From assembly GCA_027346035.1 (NCBI GenBank), contig DAIESZ010000106.1, forward strand, positions 1 through 5,903: a stretch of DNA of 5,903 nucleotides, in the 5' to 3' direction. Under the pieces are notes generated by a model. The model searched no databases. It had not been told where the DNA came from and was given only the letters and a program-made list of their open reading frames with translations. A program made the translations under genes and the position numbers. The DNA is from Propionibacteriaceae bacterium. Its GTDB lineage: Bacteria > Actinomycetota > Actinomycetes > Propionibacteriales > Propionibacteriaceae. This document shows, in pieces, positions 1 to 5,903 of this stretch; position 1 is the stretch's first letter, and every line of letters begins with the position of its first letter.

Positions 1-298
<298 letters not shown>

Positions 299-337
299 CG
301 CCGCGGTCGACGACCCGCCGCTCGGGCCCCGCTCGCC

Positions 338-1123
338 TCACGGTGACTGGGGCGCGGGTGGCACGCCGCCGGCGTCCCACAGCCGCGAATACCAATCGAG
401 CTTGACCGCGTCCATCGGGATGTCCCGGCCGATGCCGTAGCCCTCAAGCAACAGGTGTTCCAGGCCGCCCCCGAAGTTCCACCCAACGCTCATCGACGCG
501 GGAGCCAGGTCCGCCCACCGGTCGGCGACACCGGAGCGGGCCAGGTCGACGAATCCGGCGACGCTGAGGTCGTCGAACAGGTGCGTGTTGGGGTTGCAGG
601 CGTCCCCGTGGCACACCACCGGGTCGAGGTGGGGCACCGCTCCGACACGGCGCGCCGCGGCCGGCGGGAGGCGGGCCAGCCGCTCCTCGGCGCTCCAGGT
701 GAAGGGACAGTCGTCGACGGGCACGGTGTCGTGGAAATGCCGCAAGGCGGCGCCCAGTGCCCGGATGGTTTCCCCCACCCGGTCGGCGAACCGCGGGGCC
801 GGACCGCCGAAGCCGTCAACGGCCATCCACCCCGGCACGGGGGCCGACTCGAACCAACCCCATCCGTCCAGCTCCCCGACGCCCAGCGGCACGGGCACGG
901 GGACGTACGACGCGAGCCACTCGTAGCGTGCGGCGTCCCGCACCGGGTCGAATTCCGGGTGGATCGGGCCCACCTTGAGATAGGTGGTGTCCTCCGCGCG
1001 GCCCAGCCGCCAGGTTGTTCCTCCGATGCCGTTGGTCCACACCCCGTCGACGGTCCTGTCACCCGCGAGTGCGGCCACGAGGTCCGGCACCTGCTCGGGG
1101 ACGCGTGCGGTCACCGCCAGCAC
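338..1123 (-). CDS. APH(3')-like aminoglycoside phosphotransferase family kinase
   Basis: A 261-aa protein with the eukaryotic-like kinase fold of the aminoglycoside phosphotransferase family, which transfers the ATP gamma-phosphate to a hydroxyl of a small molecule in the cytoplasm. Visible landmarks are an N-lobe Lys in Y-L-K-V-G (K50), a probable helix-C Glu in R-Y-E-W-L (E68), and the Brenner catalytic loop C-H-G-D-A-C-N-P-N (D174, N179). The metal-binding stretch G-F-V-D-L-A-R-S-G-V-A-D-R-W-A-D-L-A follows (D193). These spacings match APH(3') enzymes and the length is usual. The GTG start at 1123 is the first possible one (in-frame stop at 1136-1138). A second GTG at 1114, with GGGG eight bases upstream, is equally plausible. 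It lies 54 nt after the DUF3145 stop and is probably co-transcribed with it. The substrate is unknown. Chromosomal homologues are common in actinobacteria, so drug resistance should not be assumed. Confidence 0.88.
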   Translation of the reverse strand: MLAVTARVPEQVPDLVAALAGDRTVDGVWTNGIGGTTWRLGRAEDTTYLKVGPIHPEFDPVRDAARYEWLASYVPVPVPLGVGELDGWGWFESAPVPGWMAVDGFGGPAPRFADRVGETIRALGAALRHFHDTVPVDDCPFTWSAEERLARLPPAAARRVGAVPHLDPVVCHGDACNPNTHLFDDLSVAGFVDLARSGVADRWADLAPASMSVGWNFGGGLEHLLLEGYGIGRDIPMDAVKLDWYSRLWDAGGVPPAPQSP

Positions 1124-1177
1124 CCCACGGTGGCGTCATCGGGGTCGACGCCCGGTGCGCCATCGCCGGTCATCGGA

Positions 1178-1687
1178 TCAACCGACCCTGTGCAGCCAGC
1201 GCACGGGGACGTCGTCGCCCGCATGCCGGAAGATCTCGAGTTCGTCGTCCCAGGGGCGCCCGAGCAGGCGATCGAGTGCCACGGTGACGGGTTCGCGACC
1301 AAGCGTCTCGCCGAGCATCGCGTTCTTGATCCGCTCCTCGCCGATCATGATGTCGCCGTGGACGCCGGTGGCGGCGTAGAACAACCCGAGGCCCGGCGTG
1401 TAGCTCCAGCGGTGCCCCTCACTCGCGGCGCTGAAGTCCTCGGTGACCTCGAATCGGAGCTGCTGCCAGCTGTTGAGCGAACTGGCCAACCGGGCACCGG
1501 TGCCACCCGGGGCGCTCCACGAGTACTCGGCGCGCCGGGTCGTGGGCGCCGCAGGCTGGGGTGTCCACGACAGGTTCACGGGTACACCAAGCACGCCCGC
1601 CAGTGCCCACTCGACATGTGGGCACAGGGCCGGCGGCGCGCTGTGGATGTAGACCATGCCCCGGTTGGGCGCGTTCACAGTCGTCAT
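1178..1687 (-). CDS. DUF3145 family protein (function unknown)
   Basis: A 169-aa soluble protein that I recognise as DUF3145, a family restricted to actinobacteria with no established function. The recognisable N-terminal block is R-G-M-V-Y-I-H-S-A-P-P-A-L-C-P-H-V-E-W-A, followed by a Trp-rich body and a C-terminal W-D-D-E-L-E-I-F region. I see no signal peptide, membrane span or catalytic motif. The frame is open 35 codons further upstream, but the ATG at 1687 is chosen because the family's conserved block begins a few residues later and a strong GGAGGA Shine-Dalgarno sits at 1692-1697. It is the first gene of a minus-strand pair with the APH-like kinase, divergent from the peptidase gene, and a candidate promoter lies about 70-95 bases upstream. 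The nearby fatty-acid synthase gene hints at a lipid-related context, but this is inference. Confidence 0.88.
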   Translation of the reverse strand: MTTVNAPNRGMVYIHSAPPALCPHVEWALAGVLGVPVNLSWTPQPAAPTTRRAEYSWSAPGGTGARLASSLNSWQQLRFEVTEDFSAASEGHRWSYTPGLGLFYAATGVHGDIMIGEERIKNAMLGETLGREPVTVALDRLLGRPWDDELEIFRHAGDDVPVRWLHRVG

Positions 1688-1691
1688 GGTG

Positions 1692-1697
1692 TCCTCC
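1692..1697 (-). promoter_or_regulatory. Shine-Dalgarno of the DUF3145 gene
   Basis: On the minus strand the sequence reads GGAGGA, then CACC, then ATG. It is a near-perfect anti-16S match at normal spacing. It settles the start at 1687 rather than the in-frame ATG codons further upstream. Confidence 0.8.
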
Positions 1698-1753
1698 CTC
1701 ATCGGCGAGTGCCTTCCCCTGCATCGCGCGACAGATCGGACGTTGTGGGGGTG

Positions 1754-1782
1754 ATTCTGCCCTAGTCGGCGGCATGGGGCAA
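1754..1782 (-). promoter_or_regulatory. candidate sigma-70-type promoter for DUF3145 and the APH-like gene
   Basis: On the minus strand a -35-like TTGCCC (1777-1782) is followed by exactly 17 bases and a -10-like CAGAAT (1754-1759). The -35 matches four of six bases of TTGACA. The -10 keeps the A at position 2 and the T at position 6 that actinobacterial promoters favour, but has C rather than T at position 1. Initiation near 1747 would give a leader of about 60 nt. It is the best candidate in the divergent region, from inspection only. Confidence 0.45.
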
Positions 1783-1791
1783 TGCGCCCCA
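1775..1791. promoter_or_regulatory. palindrome overlapping the -35 box, possible operator
   Basis: TGGGGC-AATGC-GCCCCA has perfect 6-bp arms around a 5-bp centre, a size typical of a dimeric regulator site. It covers the predicted -35 hexamer of the minus-strand promoter, so a bound protein could block transcription of DUF3145. The arms are GC-rich, so a chance palindrome is possible. It could also form a small hairpin in an RNA reading toward the peptidase gene. Confidence 0.35.
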
Positions 1792-1859
1792 CCCGATTCC
1801 GCCCCCCACCTGTCAGGGGCGTCGAACACGGCGTGGCGAGCAGGTCGGTGTGCGAGGCT

Positions 1860-1864
1860 GGAGG
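1860..1864 (+). promoter_or_regulatory. unusually close Shine-Dalgarno of the S9 peptidase gene
   Basis: GGAGG is followed by only AC before the ATG at 1867, a spacing of two bases where five to nine is usual. The start is still preferred because P-Y-G-S-W-P-S-P-I, which looks like the usual N-terminal beginning of this peptidase group, follows at once. No better in-frame start was found: the next downstream is a GTG at 1921 that would cut this segment away. Confidence 0.5.
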
Positions 1865-1866
1865 AC

Positions 1867-3795
1867 ATGAGCGAGGTACTTCCCTACGGCTCCTGGCCCT
1901 CCCCCATCTCCATCGACGACGTGCTCCGCGGCACGGTCGGCCTGCAGGAGCTCACCGGTGACGGCGAGTCGGTGCTCTGGCTCGAGGGCCTGCCCGACGA
2001 GGACGGGCGGGTCAGTCTCGTCCGCCACCACCGCGGCACCACGGTCGAGCTGACCCCTCGCCCGGTGTCGGTGCGCAGCCGGGTGATGGAGTACGGCGGC
2101 GGCGCCTACCACGCCCGCGACGGATGGGTCGTCTACTGCGACGACCACGACGGCGGCGTGCACGTGCTCGAACCGAGCGAGGAGCGGCGTCCGATCACCC
2201 CGGTGACCAGCCGGTTCCGGTTCGGCGGGCTGCGGGTGCATCCCGCGCTCGGGATCGCGACGGCGATCCGGGAGGACCACTCCGGCCCCGGCGAGGCGGT
2301 CACCGCGATCGTCGCTCTCGACCTGCACACCGACAATCCCGACGGGGGCCGAGTGCTCGTCGCCGGCGCCGACTTCTACGCCTGCGCCGACCTGACCGCC
2401 CACGGACGGCTGGCCTGGATGGAATGGGACCACCCCCACATGCCGTGGGACGACACCCGGATCCGGGTCGGCGAGTTGCGCGACGGGTCGGTGGCCGACG
2501 TCGTCACCGTCGCCGACCGGCCCGACACCGCGGCGACCCACCCGACCTGGCTGCCCGACGGGCGGCTGCTGTTCTTCAGCGACGAGTCCGGGTACTGGAC
2601 GCCGCACGTGTGGGACGGTTTCGGCGTCCGCTCGCTCGGCACCGACGAGCACGATTACGCCGGCCCGTTGTGGACGCTGAACCACGAGGCCGTCGCGGGC
2701 CTGGCCGACGGGTCGGTGGTGGTGGCACCCTTCTTCGACGGACGTCGCGATCTGGTGCTGCTCGCCCCCGGCGGGCGGCGCCATCGCCTGGGCGGATCCC
2801 GGGCAGCGGTTCATTCGCTGGCCGTCGCCGGTGACGTGGTGTGGGCGATCATCGGCTGCGACTGCGGCCCCGGCGCCGTCGTCCGGATCGACCCGCGCAC
2901 CGGGCACGAGACCATCGTCCGCCCCACCGGCGAGACACCGCACTATCCGGTGTCACCGGTTCGCCCGCTGGTCGTGGCCGGGCGTCACGGCACGGTGCAC
3001 GCCTGGTTCTACCCGCCCCAGCCCGCCCGCGACATTGAGGCGCCCGGCGACGAGCGTCCGCCGCTGATCGTGCTCACCCACGGCGGACCCACGTCGATGG
3101 CGAGCAGCGAGTTCGACCTCGCGACCCAGTTCTGGACCTCCCGAGGGTTCGGGGTCGTCGACGTCAACTACTCGGGCTCGACGGGCTTCGGGCGGGCCTA
3201 CCGCACCCGGCTGCACCGCCAGTGGGGCGTCGCCGACGTCGACGACTGTGTCGACACGGTGGCGCACCTGGTCATGGACGACGCGGTCGACCCCCGACGG
3301 GTCGTGATCACCGGCGGCAGCGCCGGCGGGTACACCACCCTCCAGGCCCTGGTCACCACCCGGATCTTCGCGGCCGGGGTGAGCCGCTACGGGGTGGGCG
3401 ACCTGGAACTGCTGGCGACCGACACCCACAAGTTCGAGTCCCGCTATCTCGACTCGCTGGTCGGCCCCTACCCGGCCGACCGGGAGGTGTACATCGCCCG
3501 CTCGCCGATCCATCACGCGGGAGCGCTGCGGACGCCGATGCTGCTGCTGCAGGGACTCGACGACCAGGTAGTGCCTCCCAACCAGGCCGAGCAGATGGCC
3601 GCGGCGGTGCGCTCACGCGGGTTGCCGGTCGCCCTCGTGACGTTCCCGGGCGAGGGGCACGGGTTCCGGACGCGCACCGCTCGGCGTCGGCGCCTCGAGT
3701 GCGAGGTGAGCTTCTTCGCCCAGCTGTTCGGCTACTCGCCCGCCGACGACGTGCCACGCCTCGTCATCGACAACCTGGAGTCCGGCAAGCACTGA
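1867..3795 (+). CDS. S9 family (prolyl oligopeptidase-like) serine peptidase
   Basis: A 642-aa peptidase of family S9 (acylaminoacyl-peptidase / dipeptidyl-peptidase IV-like), expected to cleave short peptides. There is no signal peptide or membrane span, so it is probably cytoplasmic. Residues about 1-370 form the beta-propeller part, with blade-like repeats such as P-T-W-L-P-D-G-R-L-L-F-F-S-D-E-S-G. Residues about 390-640 form the alpha/beta-hydrolase domain. Visible catalytic parts are the oxyanion motif H405-G-G-P, the nucleophile elbow G-G-S485-A-G-G, the acid in Q-G-L-D-D566-Q-V-V-P, and H598 in G-E-G-H-G-F. Spacings of 81 and 32 residues fit the family. It is a single-gene unit, divergent from DUF3145. 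Its last 60 codons, including His598, overlap the antisense mannosyltransferase frame. Start is at ATG 1867, although the frame is open upstream. The natural substrate cannot be told from sequence. Confidence 0.93.
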   Translation: MSEVLPYGSWPSPISIDDVLRGTVGLQELTGDGESVLWLEGLPDEDGRVSLVRHHRGTTVELTPRPVSVRSRVMEYGGGAYHARDGWVVYCDDHDGGVHVLEPSEERRPITPVTSRFRFGGLRVHPALGIATAIREDHSGPGEAVTAIVALDLHTDNPDGGRVLVAGADFYACADLTAHGRLAWMEWDHPHMPWDDTRIRVGELRDGSVADVVTVADRPDTAATHPTWLPDGRLLFFSDESGYWTPHVWDGFGVRSLGTDEHDYAGPLWTLNHEAVAGLADGSVVVAPFFDGRRDLVLLAPGGRRHRLGGSRAAVHSLAVAGDVVWAIIGCDCGPGAVVRIDPRTGHETIVRPTGETPHYPVSPVRPLVVAGRHGTVHAWFYPPQPARDIEAPGDERPPLIVLTHGGPTSMASSEFDLATQFWTSRGFGVVDVNYSGSTGFGRAYRTRLHRQWGVADVDDCVDTVAHLVMDDAVDPRRVVITGGSAGGYTTLQALVTTRIFAAGVSRYGVGDLELLATDTHKFESRYLDSLVGPYPADREVYIARSPIHHAGALRTPMLLLQGLDDQVVPPNQAEQMAAAVRSRGLPVALVTFPGEGHGFRTRTARRRRLECEVSFFAQLFGYSPADDVPRLVIDNLESGKH

Positions 3796-5274
3796 CGTAC
3801 CCGCCCCAGCCGCGCGGCGCGACACCACGTCGAGGTGAGCGATGACGATCACCACCCCGATCGCCACCCACGGCACCAGCGACACGACGATCCCGTTGAC
3901 GAACAGCGTCGGGAGCCGCACCAGGCCCCACAGGAGGAACTGCAGCCACAGGAGCGCCTCACGGCGTCCGGTGGTGGGCAGCAGCGCGAGGCTCGGCGCG
4001 ATCCCGAGGAAGTACCAGGGGCGGGACGCCGGGCCGAGAAGGGCCAGTCCCGCGAGCACGATGAGGGCGACCGTCCACGCCTCCAGGCTCGTCGACGACA
4101 CGACCGCGACGGCGATGAACAGCAGGGTGGCCGCGAGCGACACCGGCACGATCACCGAACCGAACGGCGGATGGTCGGTGCCCACCCCGGCCACGTGCCG
4201 GGACACCTCCCAGACGACCATCTGCGCGACGCGGGGCAGTGAGTCGGTGAACGTCCCCGGGTCGCCGGTGCCGCTCAACCAGTGCAGGCCGCCGGGGAGC
4301 AGGAACGTCACCGCGGTCGTCGCCGCGACGCACCCTGCGACGACCGCACCCGACACGGACAGTCGGACGAGCCTCCGGAGGGCGCCGAGCGCCGCCCTCC
4401 GGTGCAGCCACGGCAGCACGGCGAGCAGGAGCATCGCCGTCGGCTTGATGAGTCCTGCGGTCAGCCAGAGCGCCGCGGCCACCGACCATCGGCTCCAGCC
4501 GCTGCGCCGCCGCCCGGGGCGTCCCTCGAACCACGCGACGCCGAGCAGCACCAGCGAGACGGCCAACAGATCACTGTGACCGTCGACGATCCCGTGCATG
4601 AGCACGACCGGGTTGGCCGCGGCCAGCCAGGCGCGGTCCGCCGCGGCCGGACCCCGGTCGGGGCTGAGCGCGATCACCGCGACGACGAGCAGGAGCAGGC
4701 CCAGGACGGGCCAGATCCGGAGCGCGACGAGCGTGGGGTATTGGTGGCCGAAACCCAGCAGGACGCTGAGCGCCGACAGCGCGAGGCCCAGCTGCGGATA
4801 GCGCACGGTCGTCCCCACCCAGTATCCGGCCCAGCCCCGGAAGGGTCCGGGGACAGTTCCCGCGGGAACCATCGTCGGATCGGCTCCGTGCACCAACGCC
4901 CAACCCTGTTCGGCGTAGTTGTACAGATCGCTCGAGATCGTCGGGAGTGCGACCAGCAGCGGGATCAGCCAGGCGCCGAGGTAGACCCAGCGCCGACGGC
5001 CGCCAACCCCCCGGAGGAACCACCACGCGGCGCCCAGGCAGGCCGTCGCGGCGAAGAGCACGACAAGGGACACCTGGCGTCCGAGACGACCGCGGAGGAA
5101 GCGCAGGCCGGGGACGAAGTCAAGGCCGCCCGGCTGGAACCGGGCGAGCGATACCGAGGATCCGGCGATCACGATCGAGGCCACGAGCCCCACCAGGCCC
5201 AGGACATCGGTGGCCCGTTCCGCGGCCTTCGCCGCCTCGGGTCGGCGGGGCGTGCCGGCCTCACTCCTGGTCAT
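3613..5274 (-). CDS. MptB-like polyprenol-phosphomannose-dependent mannosyltransferase (GT-C membrane protein)
   Basis: A 553-aa integral membrane glycosyltransferase of the MptA/MptB type. These use polyprenyl-phosphomannose at the outer membrane face to build alpha-1,6-mannan for lipomannan and lipoarabinomannan. About a dozen hydrophobic spans can be seen (for example 24-44, 67-87, 96-112, 186-204, 264-283), with the last ending near residue 481. Family marks are S-S-D116-L-Y-N-Y-A-E-Q-G in the loop after the third span, where GT-C enzymes keep a catalytic Asp. Others are A-N-P-V-V-L-M-H-G-I-V-D-G-H-S-D (220-235) and L-I-K-P-T-A (275-280). The ATG at 5274, preceded by GGGGAG, overlaps the upstream yggS-like gene by 14 nt. 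The hydrophilic tail from residue 494 is encoded antisense to the peptidase and is probably not conserved. Whether it acts as MptA, MptB or a related transferase is uncertain. Confidence 0.82.
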   Translation of the reverse strand: MTRSEAGTPRRPEAAKAAERATDVLGLVGLVASIVIAGSSVSLARFQPGGLDFVPGLRFLRGRLGRQVSLVVLFAATACLGAAWWFLRGVGGRRRWVYLGAWLIPLLVALPTISSDLYNYAEQGWALVHGADPTMVPAGTVPGPFRGWAGYWVGTTVRYPQLGLALSALSVLLGFGHQYPTLVALRIWPVLGLLLLVVAVIALSPDRGPAAADRAWLAAANPVVLMHGIVDGHSDLLAVSLVLLGVAWFEGRPGRRRSGWSRWSVAAALWLTAGLIKPTAMLLLAVLPWLHRRAALGALRRLVRLSVSGAVVAGCVAATTAVTFLLPGGLHWLSGTGDPGTFTDSLPRVAQMVVWEVSRHVAGVGTDHPPFGSVIVPVSLAATLLFIAVAVVSSTSLEAWTVALIVLAGLALLGPASRPWYFLGIAPSLALLPTTGRREALLWLQFLLWGLVRLPTLFVNGIVVSLVPWVAIGVVIVIAHLDVVSRRAAGAGTSVLAGLQVVDDEAWHVVGGRVAEQLGEEAHLALEAPTPSGARPEPVPLARERHEGDRQPA

Positions 5275-5903
5275 GAGCTCCCCGTCGCGGTCGTGATGAG
5301 TCAGGCACACCGGGCACCCCGGCGACCCGTTCCCCGAAAATGGCCCGGCCGACCCGCACGCAGGTCGCCCCCCGGGAGATGGCCAGTTCGAGGTCGTTGG
5401 TCATCCCCATGCTGAGGTCGTCCCAGCTCAGACCGTCGAACGCGGCGTCCCGCAGCCGTCGCTGCACCTCGAGCACCCGGTCGAAGCAGGCGAGCACCGG
5501 CCCCGGCTCGGGCGAGTTCACCGCGATCGTCATCAGCCCACGCACCCGCAGCCACGCGCAGTGCCGCAGCTCCGACGCGAGCGCGGGCGCCTGGTCGGGG
5601 GCGACGCCGGACTTGGACGCCTCGCCGCTGGAATTCACCTGAACGAGCACGTCGAGGCGGCGACCGGACGCCTCGCACTTCCGGTCGAGCTCCCGCGCGA
5701 GGTGCACGGAGTCGAGAGCTTGGAACTCGGTGGCCAGCTCGGCGACGATCCTCGCCTTGTTCGTCTGCAGGTGGCCGATGACGCAGAACTCGATCTCCGG
5801 GTGTCCGAGCTCGCGCAGCTGCGCGGTCTTCGCCTGCAACTCCTGCATCCGGTTCTCCCCGAAGCGCCGGTATCCGAGCTCGCTCACCCGCAGGATCGGC
5901 TCG
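5261..5903 (-). CDS. YggS/PLPBP family pyridoxal-phosphate-binding protein, N-terminus outside window
   Basis: The visible 213 residues are most of a YggS/PROSC-family alanine-racemase-fold protein, a PLP carrier involved in vitamin B6 and amino-acid homeostasis, without a known catalytic role. Motifs in order are R-F-G-E-N-R-M-Q-E (13-21 of the fragment), V-I-G-H-L-Q-T-N-K (41-49), V-Q-V-N-S-S-G-E-A-S-K-S-G (87-99), L-S-M-G-M-T-N-D-L-E (163-172) and R-V-G-R-A-I-F-G-E-R (183-192). The last two supply phosphate-binding residues. The PLP-lysine is in the missing N-terminal part, roughly 30-40 residues. The frame is open to the window edge, so the GTG at 5887 is internal. The last 20 or so residues (from V-A-G-V-P) form a low-complexity polar tail. 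It overlaps the downstream mannosyltransferase start by 14 nt. Actinobacterial yggS usually sits by ftsZ and sepF, so this may be a second copy. Confidence 0.9.
   Translation of the reverse strand, partial: EPILRVSELGYRRFGENRMQELQAKTAQLRELGHPEIEFCVIGHLQTNKARIVAELATEFQALDSVHLARELDRKCEASGRRLDVLVQVNSSGEASKSGVAPDQAPALASELRHCAWLRVRGLMTIAVNSPEPGPVLACFDRVLEVQRRLRDAAFDGLSWDDLSMGMTNDLELAISRGATCVRVGRAIFGERVAGVPGVPDSSRPRRGAHDQE

Larger units (their letters stand above)
1688..1866. other. 179-nt divergent intergenic control region
   Basis: This non-coding gap separates the DUF3145 start from the peptidase start. It holds the DUF3145 ribosome site, the candidate minus-strand promoter, the palindrome at 1775-1791, and two near-identical 10-mers (GATTCTGCCC at 1753-1762, GATTCCGCCC at 1795-1804). 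Frames stay open through it on both strands, but their translations are Arg/Pro/Cys-rich and resemble no protein, so I read it as regulatory. I found no convincing -35/-10 pair on the + strand for the peptidase. Confidence 0.6.

Noticed and set aside
318..335. Direct repeat CCGCTCG twice with an 11-base period in the convergent gap
   Set aside because: Only seven bases long and GC-rich, with a single recurrence. There is no supporting structure, so chance is the simplest explanation.
455..1765. 436-codon open frame on the + strand over the kinase and DUF3145 genes
   Set aside because: Composition is Gly/Arg/Pro/Val-rich with no recognisable domain, and it runs antisense across two genes with clear family motifs. 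It is an antisense shadow expected in high-GC coding DNA.
1743..1768. TTGTGG...TAGTCG as a + strand promoter for the peptidase
   Set aside because: The spacer is only 14 bases and the -10 match is poor, so it does not meet a reasonable standard.
1813..2943. 376-codon open frame on the minus strand inside the peptidase gene
   Set aside because: It is in exact reverse-complement register with the peptidase codons, the register that stays open when TCA, CTA and TTA are rare. The translation is low-complexity Val/Gly/Asp-rich.
3842..4579. 245-codon + strand frame starting at an ATG after the peptidase stop
   Set aside because: It looked like a possible downstream operon gene, but the Thr/Ser/Arg-rich translation resembles no family and lies antisense to conserved membrane segments.
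4282..5415. 377-codon open frame on the + strand over the mannosyltransferase and yggS-like genes
   Set aside because: The Arg/Gln/Glu/Pro-rich translation has no domain and mirrors the codons of the membrane protein on the other strand. The minus strand has clear transmembrane spans and family motifs.
5303..5887. GTG at 5887 as the true start of the yggS-like gene
   Set aside because: The frame continues upstream to the window edge with plausible family residues (E-P-I-L-R-V-S-E-L-G), and the PLP-lysine region would be missing. The gene is cut by the window, not short.

Overview
The window is a compact, GC-rich stretch of actinobacterial chromosome. Its genes point to a member of the Mycobacteriales (Gordonia, Rhodococcus, Dietzia or Mycobacterium type), though the genus cannot be fixed from the sequence alone. 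The clues are a KasA/FabF-like ketoacyl-ACP synthase, a DUF3145 gene (a family known only from actinobacteria), and a multi-spanning MptB-like polyprenol-phosphomannose-dependent mannosyltransferase of the type used for lipomannan and lipoarabinomannan. Nothing indicates a mobile element, prophage, CRISPR array or RNA gene.

Left part (1-1687): the 3' end of a beta-ketoacyl-ACP synthase gene on the + strand converges on a two-gene minus-strand unit. That unit reads DUF3145 (169 aa) then an APH(3')-like phosphotransferase (261 aa), with 54 nt between them. A short hairpin spans the synthase stop codon in the 39-nt convergent gap.

Middle (1688-3795): a 179-nt divergent control region separates DUF3145 from a 642-aa S9 (prolyl oligopeptidase-like) serine peptidase on the + strand. 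The region holds a plausible minus-strand promoter with a 17-bp spacer, a 6-bp-arm palindrome over its -35 box, and a pair of near-identical 10-mers 42 bp apart. The peptidase has a complete Ser485/Asp566/His598 triad.

Right part (3613-5903): a second minus-strand unit holds a YggS/PLPBP-like PLP-binding protein (N-terminus beyond the window) followed by the MptB-like GT-C mannosyltransferase. Their ends overlap by 14 nt, which suggests translational coupling. The mannosyltransferase frame has no stop before the peptidase gene and runs 183 nt antisense into its 3' end, ending at the complement of a TCA serine codon.

The genes do not form one obvious pathway. Fatty-acid elongation and lipoglycan mannosylation are both cell-envelope functions, while the peptidase, phosphotransferase and YggS-like protein look like housekeeping or accessory genes. 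I see no convincing new multi-gene system. The items most worth checking are the convergent coding overlap and the divergent control region.
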